Assembly: GCF_048268085.1 (NCBI RefSeq)
Contig: NZ_JBLWWF010000018.1
Location: forward strand, 1 to 64,000
Direction: 5' to 3'
From: Neptunicella sp048268085
Lineage (GTDB): Bacteria > Pseudomonadota > Gammaproteobacteria > Enterobacterales > Alteromonadaceae
Length of the DNA stretch: 64,000 bases
The number at the start of each line of letters is the position of its first letter. The stretch's first letter is position 1. The notes under the pieces are model-generated. The model ran no database searches. It was not told the DNA's origin and saw nothing but the letters and a program-made list of their open reading frames with translations. Both the position numbers and the translations under genes were made by a program. Positions 44,749-53,810 of the stretch are shown one piece after another.

Positions 44749-44982
44749 CTAACTTGCCTGACTTAAACTGATTTGATTAGCGACATCGCGTTCAAGAGAA
44801 TAAACACAGTCACCTAACTGAACCACTAAAGGGCCTTGCATGGGAGAACGACGGATACAAAATATGGGTTGACCGGGATTAAAACCCATTTCACTTAACC
44901 GACCAGCAACCGCAGGGCTTAAGGTCGAACTAATAGCATCAATCAGGGCATTATGTTTAGCTTTAATATCCCACAACGTCAT
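44749..44982 (-). CDS. feoA: FeoA protein
   Basis: Small SH3-like cytoplasmic partner of FeoB, 77 residues. The sequence has AGRLSEMGFNPGQPIFCIRRSPMQGPLVVQLGDCVYSLERDVANQI cut across its core; GRLSEMGFNPG and GPLVVQLGD are the typical family blocks. It precedes feoB on the same strand and a Fur-like site precedes it, so both should be induced by iron shortage. Confidence 0.92.
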   Translation of the reverse strand: MTLWDIKAKHNALIDAISSTLSPAVAGRLSEMGFNPGQPIFCIRRSPMQGPLVVQLGDCVYSLERDVANQISLSQAS

Positions 44983-44998
44983 GAATCTTCCCCAATAC

Positions 44999-45017
44999 TT
45001 AAATGATAATAATTATT
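44999..45017. promoter_or_regulatory. Fur-like box upstream of feoA
   Basis: The 19-base window matches the classical Fur box in 14 positions by my count, with the core ATGATAAT and ATTAT intact. It lies 17 bases upstream of the feoA ATG (44982), a position where bound Fur-Fe would block transcription. Confidence 0.7.
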
Positions 45018-45064
45018 ATTAACCATTTTCATCTTGGGAACAATAGCCAGATGCATAAAAGCCG

Positions 45065-45102
45065 GTAAAAATCAGCCTAAAAATGGCTATTTTAGGCTGA
45101 TT
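45065..45102 (-). terminator. terminator after the AraC-family gene
   Basis: On the minus strand AATCAGCCTAAAA pairs with TTTTAGGCTGATT around a short loop, followed by five T bases (45069-45065). It lies about 40 bases past the stop of the AraC/GyrI gene. Confidence 0.82.
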
Positions 45103-45142
45103 GACGAGGCCACTAGCATATTCGATGAATACCTGTCGTCAT

Positions 45143-45994
45143 TTATGATTTTACCGGTAAATATATATCGGTAATCAACTCACTGGGTGGCACTTCTGGA
45201 TATAAATTGACCCGCTCAACAAAGCAGGGAAACTCTCCCGGCTCCTCGTTGCTGTTTGGTAACCACTGGGCATACAAATAACGGATGGAATTGTCCAATA
45301 AGTCCCATGATCCTGTATGACGTAAATAAGCACAACGAGTGGCAGGAATCACTTTAGCCTTAACCTGTTGAGGATTAGGTTGAATAGCGATGTCCGTCGC
45401 TGCTCCAATATCCATTCGATAGTCTGCTGGTAAGACTGAGGCTGGATCATGATAAAAAATATTGTACGTTCTGGTTTTATCCGGTCCCTGCTTGTTGGCT
45501 TTACGCCACTGAATAAACTGCTGAATAGACTGATAAACCTTCTCAACAGGTCCTTTATGTTCATAAACTGCAAGACGGGTTTGTGGGAAATTAATAATTT
45601 CGACTGACATGGGTTGGCCCTCCTTCAAAAATTCAAATGAGATTGTTTGCTGCCAAGGCTGCCATACCGGTGATTTTCTGAATTCAGAGGGAGTTTGACA
45701 GCAGGCCTTTTTAAACGCCCGTGAAAACGATCCGGCGTCTTCAAAACCTGCTTTAACCGCAATATCAATCACTTTATCCTGTCGATAAACCAATTGATAA
45801 GCCGCTCTTTTAAGGCGTAAATGTTGAATAAATCGATTAACGGTGATCCCGGTCAATTCAGAAAACTGCCGATGAAAATGATAGCGAGAAAAATGCGCCT
45901 GCTGACTTAATCGTTGTAACGACAGCGGTTCATCTAAATGTTGTTCAATATAATCACAAACCCTAATGAATCGGGCTATGTAAGGGTGTGGCAT
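45143..45994 (-). CDS. AraC-family regulator with GyrI-like domain
   Basis: A 283-residue transcription factor. The N-terminal AraC DNA-binding domain spans about residues 8-105, with two helix-turn-helices (LSLQRLSQQAHFSRYHFHRQFSE and VIDIAVKAGFEDAGSFSRAFKK). The C-terminal GyrI-like/effector-binding domain spans about 128-280 (TRLAVYEHKGPVEKVYQSI, ATRCAYLRHTGSWDLL, YLPVK). Rob and similar proteins have this order and sense small hydrophobic or toxic compounds. The target genes are unknown. Followed by its own terminator. Confidence 0.92.
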   Translation of the reverse strand: MPHPYIARFIRVCDYIEQHLDEPLSLQRLSQQAHFSRYHFHRQFSELTGITVNRFIQHLRLKRAAYQLVYRQDKVIDIAVKAGFEDAGSFSRAFKKACCQTPSEFRKSPVWQPWQQTISFEFLKEGQPMSVEIINFPQTRLAVYEHKGPVEKVYQSIQQFIQWRKANKQGPDKTRTYNIFYHDPASVLPADYRMDIGAATDIAIQPNPQQVKAKVIPATRCAYLRHTGSWDLLDNSIRYLYAQWLPNSNEEPGEFPCFVERVNLYPEVPPSELITDIYLPVKS

Positions 45995-46118
45995 GGCGTC
46001 CTCAGCGTCAGTTCCAACATAGGAACCCCGCCATTATGTTGAATTTATGATTCAGATACTTAGCCCAAATTGCTTTTTGAGTTGATTTAGCACCGCACAC
46101 ATTATTTACAGTGGATGG

Positions 46119-46571
46119 TTATAATAAAAACTTTAATTTCTTGCCGGTTAATTTAAAGCCATTTTGTTGATAAAAAGCATAGGTTCGTAACCACTTTTCT
46201 TCTGCGGGAGCCGTCACATCCAAGCGTTTCCACCCTTTCATTCTGGCGAATTCTTTTATATGTCCCAAAATGGTTCTACCTGCACCTTGAGAGCGAAATT
46301 TAGGCTCCACCCACACTTCATTAATAATTCCATAGCGTCCATCTGCAAAAAACGAAAAAGATTCAGCCAGGGTAAAAAAGCCCACCACTTCATCACCTTC
46401 CATTAGTTTGTAAACCCAATGACGCAAATCACCACTCCATTGCTCAAACATATGCGCAAAAGCAGCTTCGTCAGGCACCCTGTCCGGGCCGGACAGTTCA
46501 GTAAATAACTTGGTTATATAATCGGTGATTTCGTCTTTTGATTGTTCAGGCTTAAGTTGGATTAACTGCAT
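46119..46571 (-). CDS. GNAT-family N-acetyltransferase
   Basis: A 150-residue acetyltransferase fold. The acetyl-CoA-binding motif is VEPKFRSQGAGRTILGHIKEFA, with the Q/RxxGxG/A core RSQGAG. A following beta-strand and KRLDVTAP complete the domain. The substrate is unknown. It stands alone between the AraC-type gene and the M23 peptidase gene. Confidence 0.88.
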   Translation of the reverse strand: MQLIQLKPEQSKDEITDYITKLFTELSGPDRVPDEAAFAHMFEQWSGDLRHWVYKLMEGDEVVGFFTLAESFSFFADGRYGIINEVWVEPKFRSQGAGRTILGHIKEFARMKGWKRLDVTAPAEEKWLRTYAFYQQNGFKLTGKKLKFLL

Positions 46572-46654
46572 TATTCAGGCTCCAGCATGTTTATATAAAC
46601 GCCAGCATAAAGTGCCAGATACGCTTATACAACCAAGCGCACTAAAAAAGACAT

Positions 46655-47449
46655 TTATTGCGCTGGCACTAACAAGGCAGGATCAAGGCGGACATTAAAC
46701 CAGTTAATACGCCAGTCTAAATGCGGGCCAGTAGCACGACCTGTTTGCCCGACTTCCGCTACCAGTTCACCTTGTTTAACCGTCTGCCCTACTTTTACAT
46801 GAGCGGCGCTAAGGTGTAAAAATGCCGAACTGATACCATGGCCATGATCGATCAACATAGTACCGCCAGAATAATACATATCCGGCTGCCAGAATGTCAC
46901 CACACCATCGGCAGGTGCCACCACCGGTGAACCAGTTTTAGCCGCCACATCCACACCATAATGAGGCGTTTTAGGTTTACCGTTAAGAATACGCTGACTG
47001 CCATAAAAGCCACTGATTCGTCCTTTCGCTGGCCAGATAAAAGGTTGGGTAAAATCAATCCGATCATCATCGATGCGTCGTGCTTTAGCAATGCGCCGTC
47101 CTTCTGCACGGATCCGTTCCAACACGTCAGGATCAGGCGTCACCATTTTCGGCGGCAGGCCTTTAATCCGTTCTATTTTGTACTCACGTTTAGTTAAAGT
47201 GAGTGTTTTATGCTGTTTTGTTTGCCCGGGCTGCGCCCACTCCAATTGATGGGTAAGCTTTGCCTCACGGCTAAAACCAAACACGAAATCCCCTTGCGGA
47301 GAAACCTTTAACGCATCGCCATCCAACCAAACTGACGTGTCTGCCACCGTTTTACCAACAATCATACTGCCTTGGGTCATTTCGCCACGCAATTCCATTG
47401 CTGCAAGATTAAAACCAACCAATAACAATAAAATCAGCAATTTATGCAT
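46655..47449 (-). CDS. M23 family peptidoglycan metallopeptidase
   Basis: Exported LytM-type endopeptidase of about 264 residues. ATG 47449 gives a proper signal peptide (HKLLILLLLVGFNLAA) and has GGAG upstream; the frame extends to 47554 inside the neighbouring gene but without sense. The catalytic domain at the C terminus shows HYGVDVAA (His, Asp), FLHLSAAHV and ATGPHLDWRI, so all zinc residues are present and it should be active. The N-terminal part is a beta domain of unknown role (GEMTQGSMIVGKT). Overlaps the end of the QueD-like gene by 8 bases, so they are cotranscribed. Confidence 0.93.
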   Translation of the reverse strand: MHKLLILLLLVGFNLAAMELRGEMTQGSMIVGKTVADTSVWLDGDALKVSPQGDFVFGFSREAKLTHQLEWAQPGQTKQHKTLTLTKREYKIERIKGLPPKMVTPDPDVLERIRAEGRRIAKARRIDDDRIDFTQPFIWPAKGRISGFYGSQRILNGKPKTPHYGVDVAAKTGSPVVAPADGVVTFWQPDMYYSGGTMLIDHGHGISSAFLHLSAAHVKVGQTVKQGELVAEVGQTGRATGPHLDWRINWFNVRLDPALLVPAQ

Positions 47450-48317
47450 GCGCAATTGCTCCTTTGCCAACTCCTTCAAAGGCCAATACTTTAAAATTAT
47501 GCTGCCCTGCCAGCTTTTTCTGCTCATCAGCCATAAATTGCGCCAAACATTCAACCGTCGAATCGGTCGTGACCAAATCGCACTCGTTTTTAGGCATAAT
47601 TAACTCAAAACGGCCTTGTGACGACTCATAGGCAAAACAATAGTGTTGAGCCAATGACACTTCAGGTAATTGTAATAACAAGGTCTCAGACGGCACGATA
47701 TCTTCATCAGTGCCAATATAAATATCTTGCCAACGGTCGGCCCAATATTGTTGCCACTGCTCGCTTTGTTCATCATCTTGATACACCAGCACCTTGGAAC
47801 GATGACCATGGGCAATACGTTGGCAATTTCCATCATGCTTTTTTAAGCCATGGGTATAATGGTAATAAGCGCTCGTAATGACCTCGGTACGCAGGGTCAA
47901 TTCCAAACCTGCCACATTTTCAGGTAAATGAGTGGCAATAATATCTTTCAGATATTGGCTTACCGATGCCATATTGACCTCAGCACTATAAACAAAGGCA
48001 TAGGCTTCAGCCGGGCAGTTTAAATGGATAGATTGATCGTCGGGTCGATTAAAATCCACCTGGACCATATCTGTGATTTCATTACGTTGAATCTGGGTAT
48101 AGGCATGTTCGGCCGGGATCAGTAATTTGTGATCAACGTATTCATCAATTAAGGCTTTAAGGCGTTTTTTAACCTTGGAAAAATCCAGTACCATGCTCTC
48201 TTCATTCAGATCGCCATCGAGGATTACATCGACAATCCAGCTTTCCCCAACCATTCCCCGCTCTGGACACAGATAAGAGAAATCCATTACGGTCAGATCA
48301 TTTACAAACAATTGCAT
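47442..48317 (-). CDS. tandem 6-carboxytetrahydropterin synthase-like protein
   Basis: A 291-residue protein with two QueD/PTPS-like halves. The first (about 1-115: MDFSYLCPERGMVGESWIVDVIL, MVLDFSKVKKRL, VDHKLL) keeps the DFSKVK and DHKLL blocks but lacks the zinc histidines. The second (about 140-285: SAYYHYTHGLKKHDGNCQRIAHGHRSK split over the zinc site) keeps HGHR and further histidines. Zinc site and substrate-side residues therefore seem shared between halves. QueD makes 6-carboxytetrahydropterin for queuosine; here activity is unproven. It lies between yejK and an M23 peptidase gene. Confidence 0.75.
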   Translation of the reverse strand: MQLFVNDLTVMDFSYLCPERGMVGESWIVDVILDGDLNEESMVLDFSKVKKRLKALIDEYVDHKLLIPAEHAYTQIQRNEITDMVQVDFNRPDDQSIHLNCPAEAYAFVYSAEVNMASVSQYLKDIIATHLPENVAGLELTLRTEVITSAYYHYTHGLKKHDGNCQRIAHGHRSKVLVYQDDEQSEQWQQYWADRWQDIYIGTDEDIVPSETLLLQLPEVSLAQHYCFAYESSQGRFELIMPKNECDLVTTDSTVECLAQFMADEQKKLAGQHNFKVLAFEGVGKGAIAHA

Positions 48318-48337
48318 GAGTAGTCACGCTCTCCAAA

Positions 48338-49339
48338 TTAAGACGATTTTAATAATTGATCTTTTAAGTTAGGCGGTATGCCTTTGATCAATAAGGTATC
48401 ACTATGCGGATCATATTGTACCCGCTCACCCAATAATTTGCGCTCAAAACTAATGGTTAATCCACCGCCAGCACCACTAAATTTATTGAGGCTTTTAATT
48501 ACTGCGGGATCAGCCTGAAAGGTTTCTTCAATAACCTGTTCACCTGCCCGGGCAAAATCAACAAAACTGGCGCTGCCCTGCGGCAACTTTTCCGCCAGCT
48601 CGCTAATATTAACATCTTCACCCTGTTCTATTTTTTCTTTGTAATAGCTGACCATCTGTTGACGGCCCTGATGTTTTTCTTCTGGTGCGAGTTGTTCAGA
48701 TTGAAAATACTCATCCACTACATTCACTAACTGCTTATTTTGTTGTTTAACATCGACGAGTTCCTCACAGCCCAAAAAGGCTAAAAAGAAATCCGATACT
48801 TTGCGCCCTGCCATGCCCTTGATGAAGCTGACATAACGATTAGCATCAGGGTTAATTCGACGCTCGGTTAAATCAATTCTGGTCGCCAGTTGCATTTTGG
48901 CCAAATCTAGATGGTCACTGTAATTCAGCTCCAGACTACGATCGATCTCCACATGCTGCTTGGTATTGAGTAAACCAATAAAAATATAATCAGTGGCTAA
49001 AAATTGATATTGGCAAAAGACTAAAAATCCAGTCTCAATTTTACCAAACTCAAGTAGTGTTTTTTTCAGCATCTCGGTGGTGGCCAAACTGAACTGGTAA
49101 AAGCTGTGTTGATCTTCACCTAACGCTTGCAATAACGAGGTAAAATTACCCTCTTCGGCAGGAGCTAATCCCCCCACACCTTTGCCCGGCTTACCGGCAT
49201 AAACATGATTGAGTTGTTCTGCTAAGGTTTCGATTTGAGGGGTAACCTCGAAACACTGACTACGGGGAACCATGACCAGTTCTTGTGCTTCATTAATCGC
49301 TAACTGATGTACCACAAAATGATGAATGATCGCGCTCAT
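48338..49339 (-). CDS. yejK: nucleoid-associated protein YejK (NdpA)
   Basis: Spermidine nucleoid protein found on bacterial chromosomes. The 333-residue length is normal. Family blocks are IIHHFVVHQLA at the N terminus, GKPGKGVGGLA, FLVFCQYQFLATDYIFIGLLNTK, SFIKGMAGRKVSDFFLAFLGC and FERKLLGERVQYD. It is divergent from yejL, as in E. coli. Confidence 0.95.
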   Translation of the reverse strand: MSAIIHHFVVHQLAINEAQELVMVPRSQCFEVTPQIETLAEQLNHVYAGKPGKGVGGLAPAEEGNFTSLLQALGEDQHSFYQFSLATTEMLKKTLLEFGKIETGFLVFCQYQFLATDYIFIGLLNTKQHVEIDRSLELNYSDHLDLAKMQLATRIDLTERRINPDANRYVSFIKGMAGRKVSDFFLAFLGCEELVDVKQQNKQLVNVVDEYFQSEQLAPEEKHQGRQQMVSYYKEKIEQGEDVNISELAEKLPQGSASFVDFARAGEQVIEETFQADPAVIKSLNKFSGAGGGLTISFERKLLGERVQYDPHSDTLLIKGIPPNLKDQLLKSS

Positions 49340-49469
49340 AGGGCGAATTTACCTCTTAGATTTATACAGCCCAGTTTCCGCAACTGCACTCATGCAGTGC
49401 AGTTAATATGGAGCTGGCTGAAATTAATTGCTACTATGTCGCATATTATATGAATGAGACACTTTCCTC

Positions 49470-49691
49470 ATGCCACAACAGTCTAAATATTCCGATCAGC
49501 AATTCGAATTACTCACCAATGACATAATTGAAGCACTGGAAAAACATCAGGCCAGTCGCGATTTATCCATTATGGTATTGGGCAATATCATCACCAATAT
49601 ATTTCACCATCAGGTAAAACCCGCTGACCGTGTGCAAATGGCCGAGCAGTTTACCCAAGTTTTATTAAAAAGTGTTAACTCCAGTCATTAA
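49470..49691 (+). CDS. yejL: YejL family protein (DUF1414)
   Basis: Small helical protein of 73 residues, found throughout gammaproteobacteria beside yejK and yejM; the function is not known. The sequence has KYSDQQFELLTNDIIEALEKHQASRDLSIMVLGN in one block split here at 20 residues: conserved are HQASRDLSIMVLGN and FTQVLLKSV. It is followed by yejM after 25 bases, likely in one operon. Confidence 0.92.
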   Translation: MPQQSKYSDQQFELLTNDIIEALEKHQASRDLSIMVLGNIITNIFHHQVKPADRVQMAEQFTQVLLKSVNSSH

Positions 49692-49716
49692 AAACATAAA
49701 GAATTAGACAAACACT

Positions 49717-51237
49717 ATGATATTAACAGAAACACCACGACGACAGCGTGTAACCAAACTGGTTGGATGGGGTCATTGGTTTGCATTTTTCAATATTTTT
49801 ATCGCAATCATTATCGCGTCCATTTATATCTTTAATTCACGCCTGCCCGATACCGCTTTTGGCGCTTTGTATTTATTAACTAACTGGTTTGGACACATCA
49901 GCTTCCTGACGTTTATCGGTTTTGTGATTTTAATCCTGCCACTGTGTTATCTCGTGCCCAATGTCAAAGTGGTTAAAACCACTGCCTCGGTCATAGCCGC
50001 AGTGGGTTTGGCATTATTGGCTTTTGATGCCTTGCTATACAACAAATACGGTTTACATGTGAGTTTTAATTCGGCTGAGTTATTACGTTACGAAACCAAC
50101 AACGTCATCGCGAATTTTAACTGGCAGCAATGGGGATTTTTAATCCTGTTATTTGTGGTTTGGTTGTCTTTTCAACTTATTTTAGCCAATGCCTTATGGC
50201 AACGGATTGACCGATTTCGAGTAAAGAAAATTGGCCAACCGGCGGCGGTGTTCTTTATTGCCTGTTTTGTCTGTAGTCATGCCAGTCATATATGGGCAGA
50301 TGCCCATTTATATCAACCTATAGTGCAACAGGATGACATGTTTCCGCTGTCTTATCCCGCGACTGCCAAGACATTAATGGCCAAGTACAACATGTTGGAC
50401 CGGGAAAGCTATCAACAGCGTAAAGAATTACAATTAGATCGCCGGATTCAACAAGTTAATTATCCGACCTCTCCGATGTATTGCGCTATCAATCAACAAA
50501 CCAATATCAACCTGCTAGTGGTTAGTCATGGTGATATTGATCCGATGGCCAAACAACATAATTTAACCCAGTTACACGACTACTACGATATGTCATCCAA
50601 TGCCATATCTGGCCAGTTCAACATTATTTATGGCCTACCGGAACTGTATCAAAATGCGATGCATGATATTCCGCCGGTGCTCCTCGATTTACCCAGTAAG
50701 TTGGGATTGTCGACTTATGTGTACGCGCCTGGATTTAAATTTGGTAATAGCAGCTGGGAAGCGTTTGCATCCCGTTTCATCGACATAGTTCCTCATCTGG
50801 CGATCGGTTTTGTTAGTCCGGAACAGGCTAAACAGCTATTAAATCAATTCGATTACACTCAGGGACAATTACTCATCACCCAGTTACAGAGCAATTCCGC
50901 TGTGTCCACTTTTTCGAATATTAATAATTTGCAATCGGCCGTGGTTAGCGGTCATCAAGATTTGGCCCCCACGTTACTGAATCTGATGGGATGCAGTACT
51001 GATTCTGATGTGTACAGTACTGGCCAGAATTTACTAAAACCACGACGGGAATGGCTAGTCACCAGTTTAGGTGACAAAATCATTATGCTGAACCAATCCC
51101 ATCGGATTGAAGTGGACAGCAACGGCAACCATAAAACCTATGATCGCTTAACCGGTGAAGAAATATCAACTGAACTCAATACCAGTATGTTGAGTCAGGG
51201 CATCAAACACTTAAGCCGTTTTATCGCTAAAAATTAA
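49717..51237 (+). CDS. yejM: YejM/PbgA-like inner-membrane protein, shortened periplasmic domain
   Basis: Relative of YejM (PbgA, LapC), which senses LPS and controls LpxC degradation. Five membrane helices lie within residues 20-190, followed by the conserved linker HADAHLYQP-like HASHIWADAHLYQPIV and PLSYPATAKTLMAKY. The periplasmic sulfatase-like domain starts at INLLVVSHGD. At 506 residues it is about 80 shorter than E. coli YejM (586): the middle segment between SPEQAKQLLNQF and HQDLAPTLLNLMG is collapsed. Family function needs no sulfatase catalysis, so it may still work. Confidence 0.9.
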   Translation: MILTETPRRQRVTKLVGWGHWFAFFNIFIAIIIASIYIFNSRLPDTAFGALYLLTNWFGHISFLTFIGFVILILPLCYLVPNVKVVKTTASVIAAVGLALLAFDALLYNKYGLHVSFNSAELLRYETNNVIANFNWQQWGFLILLFVVWLSFQLILANALWQRIDRFRVKKIGQPAAVFFIACFVCSHASHIWADAHLYQPIVQQDDMFPLSYPATAKTLMAKYNMLDRESYQQRKELQLDRRIQQVNYPTSPMYCAINQQTNINLLVVSHGDIDPMAKQHNLTQLHDYYDMSSNAISGQFNIIYGLPELYQNAMHDIPPVLLDLPSKLGLSTYVYAPGFKFGNSSWEAFASRFIDIVPHLAIGFVSPEQAKQLLNQFDYTQGQLLITQLQSNSAVSTFSNINNLQSAVVSGHQDLAPTLLNLMGCSTDSDVYSTGQNLLKPRREWLVTSLGDKIIMLNQSHRIEVDSNGNHKTYDRLTGEEISTELNTSMLSQGIKHLSRFIAKN

Positions 51238-51540
51238 ACGCCTCTGCGGGATAGCGATAATAGCTGTCCCGCACGGCTCTCCCCTCTCATTTATGGTCTA
51301 ATTGTTTCAAAGGACTAACCGGCATTCCGGTTCACCATCCATTCCCCTCCTTCTCCCCCTAATAACCATCAACAAGAAAACCAAAAAACACATTTAATCT
51401 TTATTTATCAATATTTTATATTAAATATTTCAATTACATGTTGTGTTACATTTACGCATAAACAATTACAGCTTTTTTCAGCGCTCCTATCGACACTAAC
51501 CTCAGGCATTGAGCCTTTTCAATTAAATGAGGATAGAAAT
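51238..51540. other. intergenic gap with one hairpin
   Basis: No gene seen. A hairpin TGCGGGA / TCCCGCA at 51245-51273 with additional pairing inside follows yejM; no T-run comes after it, so it may be a weak terminator or a repeat. The rest is a C-rich patch and then a very AT-rich stretch that probably carries the promoter of the next gene, with GAGGATAG just before its ATG. Confidence 0.45.
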
Positions 51541-51912
51541 ATGTTGAATTTAAAAACCAGTTTTATTATCGCTGCAGTTAGCCTTCCACTTTTGGCGAAT
51601 GCCGCGACGACTTATGTTGCAGCAGATAATTCCAGAGAATCAAAGTTGTGTGTTAGTGCGGCTATGGATAGTCGGATTGGATTTTATATTACCTACAAAA
51701 AGTCAGGTAAGGGACTGCACTATATTGCCAATAGTATTACCTGTAATAATTTACTAATCGGTGATTTTGCTAACCAAGCAGGCAACACCCTTAATGCCAA
51801 TCACCTTGCCAAATTTCAGCGAGTTAAAGGTCATGCACTAATCAAAGACTATGCGTTGACAGACAAGCAAAATGATAGTGAAGATAAAATTGTGCTGGTA
51901 CATGGCGGCTAA
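51541..51912 (+). CDS. DUF3718 family secreted protein
   Basis: A 123-residue exported protein. The signal peptide ends near LLANAA. The mature part has SRESKLCVSAAMDSRIGF and HYIANSITCNNLLIGDFANQAG, which fit DUF3718: two conserved cysteines that may form a disulfide, and the CN..I.DFA motif. Function is unknown. A GAGGA ribosome site lies before the ATG. It is a single-gene unit. Confidence 0.75.
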   Translation: MLNLKTSFIIAAVSLPLLANAATTYVAADNSRESKLCVSAAMDSRIGFYITYKKSGKGLHYIANSITCNNLLIGDFANQAGNTLNANHLAKFQRVKGHALIKDYALTDKQNDSEDKIVLVHGG

Positions 51913-51979
51913 AATGTGCAAATTCACAACCGAATATCACCCGATGGCTGATATTCGGTCGTGACCAAAAAGAATTGGG

Positions 51980-52621
51980 TTAATCGGTTTTATTTTGCCA
52001 CTCATCACCGATAATCGGATCGTCGTCGTCTTTACCTTCCCAAGTGTATTTTTTCTCAACCGGTTTGGGATCGCGACGCCCGAATATTAATGCACACAAC
52101 GACCCCGTTACCGCGCCAAAGAAATGATACTCAAAGGATATATGCGCTTCTCGCGGGAATATCGTCATCGTCATACTGCCGTATAATAAAAATACGATCA
52201 TCATAATGGCGACTGAACGTTTATCACGACGTAAGATACTGGCTACCAATAAAAAGAAAAAAATCCCGTGCGACAAGCCACTGGCACCAATATGTGTCGC
52301 TTCACGGGCAAAACACCATACCCCCAGCCCTGAACCAAGCCATACAATCCCCAACACCCACCAGCGTGACTTCGGGTATCCATATAACAAGAGTGTGCCT
52401 AATATTAACGTCGGCAAGGTATTACTGAAAATATGATTAATAGAGCCGTGAATTAACGGTGCCGCGACAATACCGATTAATCCTTGCACATGCAGTGGCA
52501 ATACACCAAATACTGACAAATCCCAATCAAAAAATATCTCTCCCAGTTTTACCCACCACAATAGACAGACAAATAATAAGGACAACAGGAAGCTGTTTTT
52601 AAATCTATTATCGGACGCCAT
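51980..52621 (-). CDS. rhomboid-family intramembrane serine protease
   Basis: A 213-residue membrane protease with about six helices. The catalytic Ser lies in HIGASGLSHGIFFF near residue 115, and the catalytic His probably in FEYHFFGAVTGSL near residue 168. An Asn/His-rich first loop (HGSINHIFSNT) contains the oxyanion His and Asn. The C-terminal tail is acidic. Substrate unknown. Confidence 0.9.
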   Translation of the reverse strand: MASDNRFKNSFLLSLLFVCLLWWVKLGEIFFDWDLSVFGVLPLHVQGLIGIVAAPLIHGSINHIFSNTLPTLILGTLLLYGYPKSRWWVLGIVWLGSGLGVWCFAREATHIGASGLSHGIFFFLLVASILRRDKRSVAIMMIVFLLYGSMTMTIFPREAHISFEYHFFGAVTGSLCALIFGRRDPKPVEKKYTWEGKDDDDPIIGDEWQNKTD

Positions 52622-52799
52622 TTTTCAACTCAATTGTTGCTAATAGCAACTAGATTGGGGCTGTTCAATAAATTAAAACCGTTAATTATGCCTATTTTCA
52701 TTGCAAACTTTCTATTCACTAGCATTAAATTCATGTGTATTTACAGCTATATTAGTATTTATCGACAACATTCAACAATGGAGAAAAACGGAGACATTA

Positions 52800-53762
52800 A
52801 TGAGCAAGGTTAATTCAAGCTGGAAAAGTAGTATCGACAATGGTGAATACCACCGCAAAGATTCGCAATTCAGGAGCTGGATTACAGCTGATGGTGACTC
52901 CGGCTTCAAGGCGGAACCAGACAGGTATCACCTGTATGTTTCATTAGCGTGTCCCTGGGCACATCGAGCGCTGGTATTTCGTTGGTTAAAAGGGTTACAA
53001 GATTTGATTGCGGTCAGTGTGGTTCATCCTGATATGCATGAGAAAGGATGGCGTTTTAAGCATACTGCCAAATCCAGCCGGTTATATGCGACCACCGGTG
53101 ATACTCTATACGGGAGTGAATATTTATCGGATTTATACTATCAATTTTCGCCGGACTATCAGGGAAATATCACTGTACCGCTGCTGTGGGACCACAAGCA
53201 ACATGTCATCGTCAACAACGAATCTGCCGATATCATCCGCATGTTCAATTCTGCCTTTGATCATATTACCGGTAACCAGCTAGACTTTTATCCATCTGAT
53301 TTACAGTCACATATCGACGAAATTAATAATCTGGTATACCACAACGTTAACAATGGCGTATACAAAACCGGTTTCGCCACCACACAAGACGCCTATGATG
53401 AAAATGCCAATAAACTGTTTTCGGTATTGCAACAACTAGACAGTATTCTGGCCAACCAGCGTTATTTGACCGGGCCACGAATTACCGAAGCGGACTGGCG
53501 ATTGTGGACAACATTAGTCAGATTTGACGCGGTATATCACACTCATTTCAAGTGCAATTTAAAACTGCTGAAGGACTTTGAACATCTTTATTACTTTATG
53601 CTGGACCTATACCAACAACCCGGCATTGCCCAGACGGTCAATATGAACCATATCAAACGTCATTATTACACCAGTCATGAATCCATTAACCCCAATAAAA
53701 TCATTCCACTGGGACATCAGCAAAACTGGAATGAAGCGCACCAACGGGAGAAAATTGGCTAA
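52800..53762 (+). CDS. yqjG: glutathionyl-hydroquinone reductase (Xi-class GST)
   Basis: Cytoplasmic enzyme that removes glutathione from glutathionyl-hydroquinones. The 320-residue protein has the catalytic Cys51 in VSLACPWAHR and the Xi-class blocks FKAEPDRYHLYVS, WDHKQHVIVNNESADIIRMFN, and LTGPRITEADWRLWTTLVRFD in its C-terminal helical domain. ATG 52800 with GGAG six bases upstream is preferred over an open frame from 52701 that adds a hydrophobic leader unlike the family. Confidence 0.93.
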   Translation: MSKVNSSWKSSIDNGEYHRKDSQFRSWITADGDSGFKAEPDRYHLYVSLACPWAHRALVFRWLKGLQDLIAVSVVHPDMHEKGWRFKHTAKSSRLYATTGDTLYGSEYLSDLYYQFSPDYQGNITVPLLWDHKQHVIVNNESADIIRMFNSAFDHITGNQLDFYPSDLQSHIDEINNLVYHNVNNGVYKTGFATTQDAYDENANKLFSVLQQLDSILANQRYLTGPRITEADWRLWTTLVRFDAVYHTHFKCNLKLLKDFEHLYYFMLDLYQQPGIAQTVNMNHIKRHYYTSHESINPNKIIPLGHQQNWNEAHQREKIG

Positions 53763-53810
53763 CGGGTTAACATCGGGGGCGGATAATAATCAATAGGACC
53801 GGCCTCCGAC

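Noticed and set aside
51929..51959. Stem CCGAATATCA / TGATATTCGG as a terminator
   Set aside because: Stem is good and the place between two converging genes is right, but no T-run follows on either strand; left out as unproven.
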